64,000 bases of DNA from Pukyongiella litopenaei (GCF_003008555.2 NZ_CP027665.1:62001-126000); one strand, 5' to 3'; positions 1 through 9,900 are shown, counted from the stretch's first letter. The notes: generated by a model not told the origin, from the sequence alone. Program-made: numbers and translations.

Positions 1-597
1 GACGGCAGGAAGAACACGGCGGACACGCCCGCCGCGATCGAGGCACAGGTCGGCCGCGCCCTGCACCGATTGCGCCAGGAACGGGGGCTGACGGCGGCGC
101 AGCTGGCCGGGGCCGCGGGCCTGTCCACGGCGATGATCAGCCGGATAGAAAACGGCCATGTCTCGCCGTCGCTGGGCACGTTGCAGGCGCTGGCCGATGC
201 GCTGGAGGTTTCGGTGATGGCGCTGTTCTCGAACAGCGAAAACGCCGCCGATGTGCATCATGTCCGGGCCGGACAGGGGCTGCCGTCGCGTCGGATCACC
301 CCGGATCACAGCCATGACTACCTGCTGCTGGGCAAACATACCGGTCCCGGCGGCAGTTTCCTGTCGGCGCGGATCCACATCGCCCGGCACGAGGCGGGAA
401 CCCTGCCGCGCTACCAGCACGAGGGCCAAGTGTTCATGTATGTGATCGAAGGCCGGGCCAGCTATGCCTGCGGCGCGCAGGTCTTTGCCCTCGCGCCGGG
501 CGACACGCTGAGTTTTGACGGCAAGCTGCCGCACGGGTTTACCGAGATCCGCAGCGACCATATCGAGTTCATCAGCGTCACCCACCGCCCGCAATAG
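1..597 (+). CDS. XRE-family regulator with C-terminal cupin domain (5' end outside window)
   Basis: The frame is open from base 1, so the true start lies upstream; 198 residues are visible. An N-terminal helix-turn-helix of the XRE/Cro type spans about visible residues 22-77, with the typical LSTAMISRIENG recognition-helix region. A small cupin barrel follows (about 115-195), with an HEGQVFMYVIEG strand and a PGD turn. Proteins of this layout are usually local repressors or activators that sense a small ligand through the cupin. A TTG at 70 could be read as a start, but it would remove the first HTH helix, so the longer reading is preferred. The gene ends 6 bp from the convergent amino acid transporter operon. 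Its target cannot be told from this window. Confidence 0.8.
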   Translation, partial: DGRKNTADTPAAIEAQVGRALHRLRQERGLTAAQLAGAAGLSTAMISRIENGHVSPSLGTLQALADALEVSVMALFSNSENAADVHHVRAGQGLPSRRITPDHSHDYLLLGKHTGPGGSFLSARIHIARHEAGTLPRYQHEGQVFMYVIEGRASYACGAQVFALAPGDTLSFDGKLPHGFTEIRSDHIEFISVTHRPQ

Positions 598-603
598 GCG
601 GCG

Positions 604-1356
604 TCAATGGCCCAGCAACTGGCTGAGGAACAGTTGCGCCCGGTCGCTCTGCGGGGCGTTGAAGAACGCCTCGGGACCGGCAACCTCGATGATCTCGCCC
701 TGGTCCATGAACACGACCCGGTCGGCGACCTTGCGGGCGAACCCCATCTCGTGGGTGACGACGATCATCGTCATCCCCTCTTCGGCCAGTTCGATCATCA
801 CGTCGAGAACCCCCGCGATCATCTCCGGGTCCAGCGCCGAGGTCGGCTCGTCGAACAGCATCACCTTGGGCTTCATGCACAGGCTGCGGGCAATCGCCAC
901 CCGCTGCTGCTGTCCGCCCGACAGCTGGGTGGGATACTTGTCGGCCTGCTCGGCGATATGCACCCGGTTCAGGTAGTGCATGGCCAGGTCCCGCGCCTCG
1001 GCCCGCGACGCACCACGGTTGCGGATCGGGCCCAGTGTCAGGTTTTCTAGAATGGTCATGTGCGGGAACAGGTTGAAGCTCTGGAACACCATGCCGACCT
1101 CGCGGCGAATCCGCTCGATGTTCTTCATGTCCGGGCTCACCTCGACGCCATCGACCAGGATGGTGCCGAGCTGGTGCGCCTCGAGCTGGTTGATGCAGCG
1201 GATCATGGTGGATTTGCCCGACCCCGACGGGCCGCAGACCACGACCTTCTCGCCTTCGTGGACGGTCAGGTCGATGTCGTGAAGAGCGCTGAAATCGTCG
1301 TACCATTTGCACACGCCGCGAAGTTCGACCAGCGGGCGGGGTGGAGCATCGGGCAT
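604..1356 (-). CDS. Polar amino acid ABC transporter, ATP-binding protein
   Basis: A 250-residue ABC ATPase of the GlnQ/AapP class that powers uptake of polar amino acids at the inner membrane. Walker [10 protein letters not shown] is at residues 42-50, the LSGGQQQR signature at 145-152, Walker B VMLFDEP at 165-171, and the switch His lies in VVTHEMGF. Length is normal for the family. It is the last gene of a four-gene minus-strand operon (permease, binding protein, permease, ATPase), 11 bp after the second permease. The substrate is not readable from the ATPase; neighbours indicate an amino acid or similar small polar solute. Confidence 0.93.
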   Translation of the reverse strand: MPDAPPRPLVELRGVCKWYDDFSALHDIDLTVHEGEKVVVCGPSGSGKSTMIRCINQLEAHQLGTILVDGVEVSPDMKNIERIRREVGMVFQSFNLFPHMTILENLTLGPIRNRGASRAEARDLAMHYLNRVHIAEQADKYPTQLSGGQQQRVAIARSLCMKPKVMLFDEPTSALDPEMIAGVLDVMIELAEEGMTMIVVTHEMGFARKVADRVVFMDQGEIIEVAGPEAFFNAPQSDRAQLFLSQLLGH

Positions 1357-1367
1357 TCAGGGCTCTC

Positions 1368-2273
1368 CTAGCGGCGGCTGCGGGCAGCGCGGCGTTCCAG
1401 CCAGCCGAACAGCAGCGCGAAACTGTAACACAGCACGAAATACATGGCGCCGACAAGGATCCAGGTCTCGAACACCTTGGTCGTGGTCGAACTGACCTCG
1501 GTCGCGGCAAAGGTCAGTTCCTGGATCGAGATCAGCGACACGATCGACGAATCCTTGATCAGGGTGATGAACTGACCGGCCAGCGGCGGCAGGATCTTGC
1601 GCAGCGCCTGCGGCATGATCACGTCGCGCAGCACGTTGGTGCGCGACAGGCCGATGGCCCGCGCCGCTTCCCATTGGCCCCTGCCGACCGCCTGGATGCC
1701 CGCGCGGACGATTTCCGTGACATAAGCGCCTTCGAACATCGCCAGGCACAGCACCCCGGCGAGAAAATTAGACAGCAACGCCGGATCGCCGAACAGCACC
1801 GCGAACAGCCAGTTGTCGACGAGCGGGCCTTCGGCGTCGAGATCGTCCAGCCCGAGCGCGGGAAAGATCTGGCTGGAAATGAAGAAATAGAAGATGAAGA
1901 TGAACACCAGCGGCGGAATGTTGCGGATCAGTTCCACATAGCTGCGGCTGAGTATGCGCAGGGTCAGGTTGTCGACCGTGCGCCAATAGCCCATGACGAT
2001 CCCGATCACCGTCGCCAGGACCGTCCCCCACAGCGCCAGCCGCAGCGTGGTCGCCAGCCCGTAGAGCAACAGGTTGGCGACATAGCGGCCGGTTTCGGGA
2101 TCGTAGCGGAGGACGAAGTTGAGAACGCGCGGCCAGTTCCAGTGATAGACCAGAACCGCGTTCACCCGATAGCCGGTATAGACGACCAGCGCGGCGACAG
2201 CCGCGAAGATCGCGATATCCACCGGGGTCAGTCGTTTCCTGCGCGGGGCGGGCGGCGGCGAGTTGCGGTCCAT
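1368..2273 (-). CDS. Amino acid ABC transporter permease (second of two)
   Basis: A 301-residue inner-membrane permease of the HisM/GlnP family. A short Pro-rich cytoplasmic N-terminus precedes the first membrane segment (about residues 19-38). The cytoplasmic coupling loop EIVRAGIQAVGRGQWEAARA is present in the C-terminal half and docks on the ATPase. A periplasmic insertion of about 70 residues between the first and second membrane segments (including VYHWNWPR and the PETGRYVANLL stretch) is typical of AapQ/BztB-type permeases. It pairs with the permease at 3206-4057 to form the heterodimeric channel. Confidence 0.9.
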   Translation of the reverse strand: MDRNSPPPAPRRKRLTPVDIAIFAAVAALVVYTGYRVNAVLVYHWNWPRVLNFVLRYDPETGRYVANLLLYGLATTLRLALWGTVLATVIGIVMGYWRTVDNLTLRILSRSYVELIRNIPPLVFIFIFYFFISSQIFPALGLDDLDAEGPLVDNWLFAVLFGDPALLSNFLAGVLCLAMFEGAYVTEIVRAGIQAVGRGQWEAARAIGLSRTNVLRDVIMPQALRKILPPLAGQFITLIKDSSIVSLISIQELTFAATEVSSTTTKVFETWILVGAMYFVLCYSFALLFGWLERRAARSRR

Positions 2274-2332
2274 GGATCAGTCTTTCGGGACGCCCGGCGC
2301 GCGGCCGAAGCCGCGCGCCGGGACATGATGGA

Positions 2333-3166
2333 TCACTGATCGGGCGCGACCATGTCCTTCCATGCGGTCTGGCCCTTGAACCAGTAGTCATGGGTTTCCT
2401 GCAGCCAGCCGTTGGTGGTGTTCACCCGGATCCAGTTCGAAAAGAAATTCAGCGCATCCGGATCGCCCTTGCGCAGGCCAAAGGCCTCGTCGTTGCTGCT
2501 CAGCGCCTCACCGCCATTGGCCATGAACAGGATGTCGGGGTTGGCCTCGACAGTGAATTCGGGCTTGGGCGCAGAGGCGATGGTGGCATGGGCGTTGCCA
2601 TTCGCCACCTCCTGGAACGCCTGCGCGTCATCGTCGAACCGGCGGATGCTGGCCTTGGGGAACATCTTCTCGGCCAGGTTGCACGGTGTCGCGCCGCGGC
2701 GGCAGGCAAGTGTCACCGCGCTGTCATTGTAGTCGGCCAGGTCCTTGAAATCGCCGGCCAGTTCGGTGTTGGCGGCCATGGTCTGGCCCGAATGCGCATA
2801 GGGTATGGTGAAATTCACCGTCAGGTTCCGCTGCGGCGTGATCGACATGCCGCCCACGATGACGTCAAATTTCTTGGCGATCAGCGCCGGGATGATCCCG
2901 CTCCAGGCGGTCGGCACGAACTCGACCTCGACACCCATGTCCTCGGCGAGCTTGGTGGCAACGTCGATTTCAAACCCGATCAGGTTGCCTTCGTTGTCGC
3001 GCATTGCCCATGGCACAAAGGTCGACATTCCCACCCGCAGCTTGCCCCGCTTCAGAATGTCCTCCAGCACGCTATCCGCACTGGCCGGTGCCGTCGTTGC
3101 CACGACGCTGCTTGCCGCTACTGCAACAGCGACCGCCATTGCCTTGATTGAATTGAGTATTTTCAT
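2333..3166 (-). CDS. Periplasmic amino acid-binding protein of the ABC transporter
   Basis: A 277-residue family 3 solute-binding protein. Residues 1-30 form a Sec signal peptide with an APASA cleavage site. The mature part starts VLEDILKRGKLRVGM, followed by the characteristic stretches LIGFEIDVATKLAEDMG and SGIIPALIAKKFDVIVGGMSITPQR. Two Cys residues (ACRRGATPC) could form a disulfide. It lies between the two permease genes of the same operon, an arrangement often seen for polar amino acid importers. The ligand is unknown. Confidence 0.9.
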   Translation of the reverse strand: MKILNSIKAMAVAVAVAASSVVATTAPASADSVLEDILKRGKLRVGMSTFVPWAMRDNEGNLIGFEIDVATKLAEDMGVEVEFVPTAWSGIIPALIAKKFDVIVGGMSITPQRNLTVNFTIPYAHSGQTMAANTELAGDFKDLADYNDSAVTLACRRGATPCNLAEKMFPKASIRRFDDDAQAFQEVANGNAHATIASAPKPEFTVEANPDILFMANGGEALSSNDEAFGLRKGDPDALNFFSNWIRVNTTNGWLQETHDYWFKGQTAWKDMVAPDQ

Positions 3167-3205
3167 TGTCTTCCTCCGGGTATCTATGTGTCTGACACGG
3201 CTTGG

Positions 3206-4057
3206 TCACCGTTTGCTCTTGTTCAGGGATCGTTCAAACAGGCTGACGCAGATCGACAGGGTGAGGGTCACCGCCAGGTACAGCCCCGCCACGAGAAACC
3301 AGACCTCGAACGCCATGAACGTGTCGGCGATCAGGTTCAGCCCGGCGGTGGTCAGTTCCGACACCGCGATGACGCTGACGATGGCGGAATGCTTGATCAG
3401 CGAGATCAGCAGCCCGGTCAGCGGCGGCAGGATCAACGGCAGCGATTGCGGGATGATGATGAACCGGTACTTGTCGACAACGCCCAGCCCAATCGCGTCG
3501 GCGCCCTCATACTGGCCCCGCGCCACGCCCTGGATACCGCCGCGAATGATCTCGGCGGCAAACGAGCCCTCGAAGAACGCAAGGCACAGGATGCCGGACC
3601 AGAACCGGTCGATGCCAAAGATCGGGGCCAGCACGAAATAGAACAGGAACAGCTGAACCAGCAACGGCGTGTTGCGGATCGCCTCCAGGTAACAGGTGGC
3701 GATGATCCGGCCGGAGACCGACTGCGACAGGCGGGCAAACGCGGTCACGAACCCGATCAGTATCGCGATCACACCGGCGATCGCCGCCAGTTTGAGCGTC
3801 TGGATCAACCCGCGCACCAGCGGCCCCCAGATCAGTTCGCCGTCGATCACGCGATAGAAAAACGGCTCGACCCGATACCATTGCCAGCCATAGTCCATCG
3901 CCGCCGCGCCGCGCCAGATCAGATAGCCGAGCAGCACGAAGACCAGCACCGCCTGCGCGACCTGCGAGATCCGGCGCCAGATCATCCGGACATCCGAACC
4001 GGCCTGTTCGCGCCTTCGCAGGTCACGCGGCGTGGGCTCTGCTACTCGTCCCGGCAT
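3206..4057 (-). CDS. Amino acid ABC transporter permease (first of two)
   Basis: A 283-residue permease of the same HisM/GlnP family as the gene at 1368-2273, first gene of the operon. Membrane segments begin near residue 34, and the coupling loop EIIRGGIQGVARGQYEGADA is clear. The ATG at 4057 is preceded by an AGGAGAG Shine-Dalgarno sequence, and a good sigma-70-type promoter lies 35-64 bp upstream (4092-4121). The large N-terminal periplasmic loop (MDYGWQWYRVEPFFYRV) is similar in placement to that of its partner. Confidence 0.9.
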   Translation of the reverse strand: MPGRVAEPTPRDLRRREQAGSDVRMIWRRISQVAQAVLVFVLLGYLIWRGAAAMDYGWQWYRVEPFFYRVIDGELIWGPLVRGLIQTLKLAAIAGVIAILIGFVTAFARLSQSVSGRIIATCYLEAIRNTPLLVQLFLFYFVLAPIFGIDRFWSGILCLAFFEGSFAAEIIRGGIQGVARGQYEGADAIGLGVVDKYRFIIIPQSLPLILPPLTGLLISLIKHSAIVSVIAVSELTTAGLNLIADTFMAFEVWFLVAGLYLAVTLTLSICVSLFERSLNKSKR

Positions 4058-4091
4058 CGGCTCTCCTGGCGGCGGCTGAAGATATCCCGAA

Positions 4092-4121
4092 ACTATCGGT
4101 TTACGATTGTCGCGTTGTCAA
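4092..4121 (-). promoter_or_regulatory. Candidate sigma-70-type promoter of the amino acid ABC operon
   Basis: On the minus strand a perfect -35 box TTGACA (4116-4121) is followed after 18 bp by GATAGT (4092-4097; 4 of 6 matches to TATAAT), about 35 bp before the permease start codon. The rest of the 4058-4294 gap between this operon and the LysR gene holds no other convincing gene or site. Confidence 0.5.
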
Positions 4122-4294
4122 GCCGCGCCGCCATGACGTTTTCACAAATGCAATGAAAGGGATACCGGTTCCGCGCCGCCGCGCATTGGCGCATCCGGAT
4201 CAGGCGCATCCGCCGCCCCCGACCGCGATTGCGCACGCGCTCCCGGTCCTCGCGCGGGAACAGGTCGCCGCGATCCCGGCATAAGTCCAGCTAA

Positions 4295-5230
4295 TCAGGC
4301 CAGCACCGCGTCGGGAATACCGGGCTGGGTTGCGGCCGCCTGGTGGATCCAGCCCCGAAATGCCGCCAGCCCGGCGGTGGCGGGCCTGCGCCGCGGGCGG
4401 ACCAGCCAATAGGACAACGGCGAGCGTGCGATCTGCGGAAACGGCCGGACGAGGCGCCCGTCCCGCAGCGCATCGACCACCAGCGGTTCGCGCCCCAGCG
4501 CCACACCGATGCCTTCGACCGCCGCCTGCACCACGAGGTTGGATTGCCCGAACTGGCGGCTGCGCCGCGGCGCGCGCAGGGTCAGCCCGCAGTCCCGCGC
4601 CCAGAACTCCCAGTTCGGGCTGTCCGCGCCGAAACCGGAATATTCGTCCTGCAACAGGGTCTGCCGGGTCAGGTCGGACAGGCGGATCAACGGATCGGCC
4701 GCGCGCAGCAGCGACGGGGCGCAGACCGGGAACACGCGTTCATGCATCAGGTGTTCGACCTGCATGCCCGGATGATCGCCATAGCCATAGCGGATACCGA
4801 TATCCACATCGCCCGGCGACGACCGCCCGACCTCGGTCGCGATCGAAACCGACAGGTCCGGATGCGCCTGGTCGAACTGCATCAGGCGCGGAAACAGCCA
4901 CAGAAAGGCAAAGCCCGGCGGGCAGCCGACGACGATCCTGTCATCGTCGCGGCGGCGGTCGCGCAGGTCGATGCAGACCTCGGAAATCCTGCCAAGCCCC
5001 TCTGAAATCGCCTGCGCGAGCCGCACTCCATCCGGTGTCGGCACCGATTGCCGGGCGCCGCGGGTCAGAAGTTCGCGGCCCAGCCATTGCTCGAGCGTTC
5101 TGACATGCTGGCTGACCGCGCTCTGGCTGACCCCCAGCTCCTCGGCGGCGGCGCTGAATCCGGCCCGGCGCACCACCGCCTCGAAAGCGCGCAGCGCGGA
5201 AAACGGAACATTGGCTATCATATAAGCCAT
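4295..5230 (-). CDS. LysR-family transcriptional regulator
   Basis: A 311-residue LysR-type regulator. The winged HTH occupies about residues 7-65, with the classic FSALRAFEAV start and AAAEELGVSQSAVSQHVRTLE recognition helix. The effector-binding domain fills the rest (for example DRIVVGCPPGFAFLWLFPRL and DIGIRYGYGDH), as in GcvA-like members. The open frame continues upstream, but the HTH fixes the start at ATG 5230 or ATG 5221. It is divergent from the putative metalloenzyme gene at 5312, and the 81-bp AT-rich gap is the likely shared control region, so that gene is its probable target. Confidence 0.88.
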   Translation of the reverse strand: MAYMIANVPFSALRAFEAVVRRAGFSAAAEELGVSQSAVSQHVRTLEQWLGRELLTRGARQSVPTPDGVRLAQAISEGLGRISEVCIDLRDRRRDDDRIVVGCPPGFAFLWLFPRLMQFDQAHPDLSVSIATEVGRSSPGDVDIGIRYGYGDHPGMQVEHLMHERVFPVCAPSLLRAADPLIRLSDLTRQTLLQDEYSGFGADSPNWEFWARDCGLTLRAPRRSRQFGQSNLVVQAAVEGIGVALGREPLVVDALRDGRLVRPFPQIARSPLSYWLVRPRRRPATAGLAAFRGWIHQAAATQPGIPDAVLA

Positions 5231-5311
5231 GCTAATATTAAACGTTACAATTTTCAAATAGATCGACGCGCCGGCGGCTGCGACACTCCCTGCGTTTTGG
5301 GGAACGGGAAC

Positions 5312-6421
5312 ATGCCGGATGTCCTGGCCGGGCGCGGTGCGCTCAACCTGCTTCGGAATTGCGCGCGGGCACGGCCCGGCGAACGGCTTCTGATCGCCTA
5401 TGAGCCACCCGAATACGGGTATTTCGACGACCGGGTGGTTGCGCTGGTCGGCGATACGGCCCGGTCGCTGGGCCTGTCGGTGGAGCTGGCCGATGTCGGT
5501 TTCAACCCGGACGATCCGCACCTGACGCCCGGTTTTCTACGGCAATGCGAGGATGCCGACATCATCGTGTTCTTCGCCCGCCTGGGCGATCAGCTGCGGT
5601 TCTCGGACATGCCCCCGGGCAAGCGGGTGATCGTCAGCTTTGCCCTGTCGCGGGATCTGCTCGGCTCGGGCTTTGCCACCAGCCATCACGCGGCGTTCGT
5701 CGCGCTGAAAGACGCGGTCAATTCCTGCCTCGCCCGCGCCCGCGAGGTTCGGATCACCTGCCGGGCGGGAACCGATATCACCGGCCACCCCGAGATGGAC
5801 CTGTCGCCGTCCGACGACACGTCGGTGCTGCGGTTTCCGATGTCGGTCTTTGCCCCGGTGCCGGCGCACGGCTTTTCCGGCCGGGCGGCCCTGTCGGGGT
5901 TCCTGACCGGAACCGGGTCGCGCTACTACGACAATTACACGGTCGAGTTCGACGGCCCCGTGCATGCCCTGATGAATAGCGGCCGGTTGACCGGGTTTCA
6001 GGGCGGCGCCGGCGACGTGGCCCGCGCCAACGCCCATTACGACCATGTCGCCGGACGCTACGGGATCGACCGGAATTTCGTGCATTCCTGGCATGCGGGC
6101 ATCCATCCCGGCTGCGGCTATCCCTGGCCGGCGCGGGACAGCTACGAACGCTGGAGCGGGGCCGCCTTCGGCAATCCGCGCATCCTGCATTTCCACACCT
6201 GCGGCGCCTATGCGCCGGGTGAAATCAGCTGGAACGTGATCGACCCGACGATCGAGGCGGATGGCGTGACCCTGTGGGAGGCCGGCCGGTTCCACGCCGA
6301 ACGGGTGCCGGGCGCCGCCGCGATCCTGCGGCGCTATCCCTGCGCCGGGGCATTGTTCGCGCAACCCGACCGCAATATCGGATTGCCCTGCGCGGACCCG
6401 CTGCCCGCCCCCGGCATCTGA
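5312..6421 (+). CDS. M29 aminopeptidase / NicX-like putative metalloenzyme
   Basis: A 369-residue protein. The start at ATG 5312 is chosen because the recognisable domain begins a few residues later ([21 protein letters not shown]). The N-terminal half is a Rossmann-like domain. A central [13 protein letters not shown] segment resembles the signature region of M29 leucyl aminopeptidases and of the related 2,5-dihydroxypyridine dioxygenase NicX. The C-terminal half has conserved-looking His and Glu residues ([24 protein letters not shown]) that could bind metal. It may be a peptidase or a ring-cleavage enzyme. Divergence from a LysR gene and nearness to an amino acid importer suggest catabolism of an imported compound; this is inference. 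Confidence 0.55.
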   Translation: MPDVLAGRGALNLLRNCARARPGERLLIAYEPPEYGYFDDRVVALVGDTARSLGLSVELADVGFNPDDPHLTPGFLRQCEDADIIVFFARLGDQLRFSDMPPGKRVIVSFALSRDLLGSGFATSHHAAFVALKDAVNSCLARAREVRITCRAGTDITGHPEMDLSPSDDTSVLRFPMSVFAPVPAHGFSGRAALSGFLTGTGSRYYDNYTVEFDGPVHALMNSGRLTGFQGGAGDVARANAHYDHVAGRYGIDRNFVHSWHAGIHPGCGYPWPARDSYERWSGAAFGNPRILHFHTCGAYAPGEISWNVIDPTIEADGVTLWEAGRFHAERVPGAAAILRRYPCAGALFAQPDRNIGLPCADPLPAPGI

Positions 6422-6560
6422 CGGGCCTGGTCCGCACACGGGGCCCGCATCGTCACCCGGCGCGCAACGGTGCTTTTCTCCGGCCGGTGCATGGCCTATA
6501 ACGCGGCATAATTTTGCTGTCCGAACACGGGCAAACAGGCGGAACCTCTCGAGGGATGAC

Positions 6561-7058
6561 ATGACACAGAACAAGCACGAATCGGACGTGGCCTTCATCA
6601 CCGCGCTTGCCGAGCTTTTGCGCGAAAACGATCTGGGCGAAATTCAGGTCAAACGCGACTATGGCGCCGATGACAGCCTGAACGTGCGCGTGAGCCGCGT
6701 GACCTCGCACGCGGCGGTGGTGGCGGCCCCTGCCCCCGCGCCGGTAGCCGCGGCACCCGCCGCCGCCCCTGCCCCGGCCCCCGCGGCAGCACCGGCGGAA
6801 CCCGCCGAGGACCCGGCCAGCCATCCCGGCGCGGTCACGTCGCCGATGGTCGGCACGGTCTACATGCAGCCCGAACCGGGCGCGCCCGCCTTCATCACCA
6901 CCGGCGCGCAGGTCTCCGAAGGCGACACGCTGCTGATCGTCGAGGCGATGAAGACCATGAACCACATCCCGGCGCCGACTTCGGGCACCGTGAAGCGCAT
7001 CCTGGTCGAGGATGGCGCCGCAGTGGAATTCGGCACCCCGCTCGTGATCATCGAGTAA
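6561..7058 (+). CDS. accB: Acetyl-CoA carboxylase biotin carboxyl carrier protein
   Basis: A 165-residue BCCP that carries biotin between the biotin carboxylase and carboxyltransferase of acetyl-CoA carboxylase, the first step of fatty acid synthesis. An N-terminal helical domain (1-50) is followed by a long Ala/Pro linker (about 55-85) and a C-terminal biotinyl domain with EAMKTMN; Lys131 is the biotin site. The ATG at 6561 follows a GAGGGA ribosome-binding site. accC follows 9 bp downstream. accA is separate, at 22629-23591. Confidence 0.97.
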   Translation: MTQNKHESDVAFITALAELLRENDLGEIQVKRDYGADDSLNVRVSRVTSHAAVVAAPAPAPVAAAPAAAPAPAPAAAPAEPAEDPASHPGAVTSPMVGTVYMQPEPGAPAFITTGAQVSEGDTLLIVEAMKTMNHIPAPTSGTVKRILVEDGAAVEFGTPLVIIE

Positions 7059-7067
7059 GGCGCGGCG

Positions 7068-8417
7068 ATGTTTGACAAGATCCTGATCGCCAACCGCGGA
7101 GAGATCGCGCTGCGCGTGGTGCGGGCCGCGCGTGAAATGGGCATCGCCTCGGTGGCGGTGCATTCCACCGCCGACAGCGACGCGATGCATGTGCGTATGG
7201 CCGACGAAAGCATCTGCATCGGCCCCCCGCCCAGCCCGCAGAGCTACCTGTCCTTCCCGGCGATTATCTCGGCCTGCGAGATCACCGGCGCGCAGGCGAT
7301 CCACCCCGGCTACGGGTTCCTGTCCGAAAACGCCAAGTTCGTGCAGGCGGTCGAGGATCACGGGCTGACCTTCATCGGCCCGACCGCCGAACATATCCGC
7401 GTCATGGGGGACAAGATCACCGCCAAGGATACGATGAAATCGCTCGGCGTACCCTGCGTTCCAGGCTCTGACGGCGGCGTGACCGATCTGGACGAGGCGC
7501 GGCGCATCGGGGCCGAGATCGGCTATCCGGTCATCATCAAGGCCACCGCCGGCGGCGGCGGCAAGGGGATGAAGGTCGCCGCCTCGGACGCCGACATGGA
7601 AAAGGCGTTCCTGACCGCGCGCGCCGAGGGCAAGGCCAATTTCGGCAATGACGAGGTCTATATCGAGAAATACCTGACCACGCCGCGCCATATCGAGATC
7701 CAGGTCTTCGGCGACGGGCGCGGGAACGCGGTGCATCTGGGCGAACGCGACTGTTCGCTGCAACGCCGCCATCAGAAGGTGTTCGAGGAAGCCCCCGGCC
7801 CCTGCATCAGCGCCGAGGAGCGCGCGAAGATCGGCCGGATCTGTGCCGATGCGGTGGCGCGGATCAACTATATCGGCGCGGGCACCATCGAGTTCCTCTA
7901 CGAGAACGGCGAATTCTACTTCATCGAGATGAACACCCGCCTGCAGGTGGAGCATCCGGTGACCGAGGGCATCTTCGGGGTCGACCTGGTGCGCGAACAG
8001 ATCCTTGTCGCGGCGGGCGAACCGATGTCCTTTACCCAGGACGACCTGGCGATCAACGGTCACGCGATCGAGGTCCGGATCAATGCCGAGAAGCTGCCGA
8101 ATTTCACCCCCAGCCCCGGCCGTATCAGCCAGTATCATACGCCGGGGGGGCTGGGCGTGCGGATGGATTCCGCGCTCTATGACGGCTATTCGATCCCGCC
8201 CTATTACGACAGCCTGATCGGCAAGCTGATCGTGCATGGCCGCGACCGGCCCGAGGCGCTCGCGCGGCTGCACCGGGCGCTGGGCGAGCTCATCGTCGAT
8301 GGCGTCGATACCACCGTGCCCCTGTTCAACGCGCTGTTGCAGGAACCGGATATCCTGTCGGGCAACTACAACATCCACTGGCTGGAACACTGGCTCGACA
8401 GCCACCTGCCCGGCTGA
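7068..8417 (+). CDS. accC: Acetyl-CoA carboxylase biotin carboxylase subunit
   Basis: A 449-residue biotin carboxylase that uses ATP and bicarbonate to carboxylate the biotin on AccB. It starts with [14 protein letters not shown], the family hallmark. The ATP-grasp glycine-rich loop AGGGGKGMK is at about residues 163-171, the [12 protein letters not shown] segment near 225, and [14 protein letters not shown] near 290, containing catalytic Glu and Arg residues. Full length. It sits between accB and aat and is probably co-transcribed with both. Confidence 0.98.
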   Translation: MFDKILIANRGEIALRVVRAAREMGIASVAVHSTADSDAMHVRMADESICIGPPPSPQSYLSFPAIISACEITGAQAIHPGYGFLSENAKFVQAVEDHGLTFIGPTAEHIRVMGDKITAKDTMKSLGVPCVPGSDGGVTDLDEARRIGAEIGYPVIIKATAGGGGKGMKVAASDADMEKAFLTARAEGKANFGNDEVYIEKYLTTPRHIEIQVFGDGRGNAVHLGERDCSLQRRHQKVFEEAPGPCISAEERAKIGRICADAVARINYIGAGTIEFLYENGEFYFIEMNTRLQVEHPVTEGIFGVDLVREQILVAAGEPMSFTQDDLAINGHAIEVRINAEKLPNFTPSPGRISQYHTPGGLGVRMDSALYDGYSIPPYYDSLIGKLIVHGRDRPEALARLHRALGELIVDGVDTTVPLFNALLQEPDILSGNYNIHWLEHWLDSHLPG

Positions 8418-8433
8418 CCGGCGCGGCCCCGAC

Positions 8434-9066
8434 ATGGCGCTGACACCGGAGATCCTGCTGGCCGGCTATGCGCATGGCGTCTTTCCGATGGCCGAGCATC
8501 GCGACGACCCCGATATCTTCTGGGTCGAACCGAAGCGCCGCGGCATTCTCCCGCTGGAGGGGTTTCACATCTCGCGATCGCTGGCGCGGCGGCTGCGCCG
8601 GGGCGATTACGAGGTAACGATTGACCGCGATTTCGAGGGCGTGCTCGCCGGGTGCGCCGACCGCAGCGAAACCTGGATCAGCGACGAGATTGCTAGCGCC
8701 TATGTCACGCTGCACCGGCGCGGTTTCGCCCATTCCCTCGAAATCCGGCAGGATGGCGCGCTGACCGGCGGGGTCTATGGCGTTGCGTTGGGGGCCGCGT
8801 TTTTCGGCGAAAGCATGTTCTCGCGCCGCACCGATGCCTCGAAGATCGCGCTGGCCTTTCTGGTCGACCGCCTGCGCGAAGGCGGCTTCACCCTGTTCGA
8901 CACCCAGTTCGTGACCGATCACCTGGCCTCACTCGGCGCGATCGAGATCCCCCGCGCCGCGTATATGCGGCGGCTGAAACAGGCGCTCGGGCGCGAGGCC
9001 GGGTTTGCCGCACCGCCGATCCCGGTGGCTCAGGACGTGATACAGCGCAATACCCAGATATCGTAG
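8434..9066 (+). CDS. aat: Leucyl/phenylalanyl-tRNA--protein transferase
   Basis: A 210-residue enzyme that adds Leu or Phe from aminoacyl-tRNA to proteins with N-terminal Arg or Lys, marking them for ClpAP degradation by the N-end rule. Signature stretches are YAHGVFPM near the N-terminus, FWVEPKRRGILPL, TWISDEIASAYVTLHRRGFAHSLE split over two strands, GVYGVALGAAFFGESMFS and FDTQFVTDHLASLGA. The start at ATG 8434, 16 bp after accC, fits the family N-terminus. Its 3' end overlaps the convergent DUF2155 gene by 37 bp. Confidence 0.95.
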   Translation: MALTPEILLAGYAHGVFPMAEHRDDPDIFWVEPKRRGILPLEGFHISRSLARRLRRGDYEVTIDRDFEGVLAGCADRSETWISDEIASAYVTLHRRGFAHSLEIRQDGALTGGVYGVALGAAFFGESMFSRRTDASKIALAFLVDRLREGGFTLFDTQFVTDHLASLGAIEIPRAAYMRRLKQALGREAGFAAPPIPVAQDVIQRNTQIS

Positions 9067-9401
9067 CGGCTGTGATCCAGCGCGTTGAGCGCGGGCGACG
9101 AGGCGATCATCCAGCCCTCGAACAATACCTCGTCATGGCCGGTTTCTCGGATCGTCAGCCAGGCAAAGGCATCGCCGGTGGGGTTTTCGTTCGGATAGCG
9201 GCAATCGGCGAGATCCACGGTCAGCCCGAACACGGGCACGCGCCCGCCGCTTTGCAGTTCCACATCGACGGTTTCACCGTTGACCTTGTCCAGGCCGCGC
9301 AGGACCGCGCCGCGGCCCGACGACGCCGGTTCCTGGTTCTGCGCCAGCGCGGGCGGAATGCCCGGCGACAGCGCCAGTGACAACAGGATGGCCCGGATCA
9401 C
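9030..9401 (-). CDS. DUF2155 domain protein, secreted
   Basis: A 123-residue protein with an N-terminal signal peptide (cleavage near ALAQ, residues 19-21) and the conserved DUF2155 core, LRGLDKVNGE through LFEGWMIASSPALNALDHSRYDIWVLRC. Two Cys residues (DLADCRYP and VLRCIT) may pair in the periplasm. The family is widespread in alphaproteobacteria and has no established function to my knowledge. It is translationally coupled by an ATGA overlap to the upstream MlaD-like gene, which hints at an envelope role. Confidence 0.88.
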   Translation of the reverse strand: MIRAILLSLALSPGIPPALAQNQEPASSGRGAVLRGLDKVNGETVDVELQSGGRVPVFGLTVDLADCRYPNENPTGDAFAWLTIRETGHDEVLFEGWMIASSPALNALDHSRYDIWVLRCITS

Positions 9402-9850
9402 TCGCCCACCCCGCTGGCAGTGACGAACTTGACCAGCAGCGAAATCAGGCTGACCGCGCCCTGGGTATCTTCGACCTCGTCGCCGGGATCGAAGAAAAAG
9501 GGCGAACCGCCGGGCATCACCTCGACGAAATTGCCGCCAAGCAGGCCTTCCGACGAGATCACCACGGCGCTGTCATCGGGCACGTCGATCCCCTGCCGGA
9601 CGGTGAACGTGGTATCCGCGCGATAGGTTTCGGGGTTCAGGTCCACTTCCGTGACGGTGCCGATCTTGACCCCCGCAAGGCGCACATCGGTGCCCACGTT
9701 GATCCCTTCCAGCGACCGGAACGAGGCATGCAACTCATAACCGCCGCCATCCCGCGACAGGCCGGTGGCCTGCCCGGCATAGACGCCAAAGCCGATGGCG
9801 GCAGCCAGCACGATGCCGCCGACGATGATCTCGGTCGTATTGTGCGACAT
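9398..9850 (-). CDS. mlaD: MlaD-family lipid transport protein
   Basis: A 150-residue MCE-domain protein. An N-terminal membrane anchor (about residues 7-25) is followed by the MCE fold, YELHASFRSLEGINVGTDVRLAGVKIGTV, and a central EGLLGGNFVEVMPGG loop. MlaD forms hexameric rings with the MlaFEB ABC transporter and moves phospholipids between the two membranes to keep outer-membrane asymmetry. The mlaE and mlaF genes are not in this window. The next gene (DUF2155) overlaps by 4 bp. Confidence 0.88.
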   Translation of the reverse strand: MSHNTTEIIVGGIVLAAAIGFGVYAGQATGLSRDGGGYELHASFRSLEGINVGTDVRLAGVKIGTVTEVDLNPETYRADTTFTVRQGIDVPDDSAVVISSEGLLGGNFVEVMPGGSPFFFDPGDEVEDTQGAVSLISLLVKFVTASGVGE

Positions 9851-9900
9851 GTCGCGGGTTCCTCGGGGTTACACGCCCGGTAGGCCGGGGTTGCTCAGAG

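Noticed and set aside
6720-6810. GCC/CCG-rich repetitive stretch
   Set aside because: It encodes the normal Ala/Pro linker of AccB.
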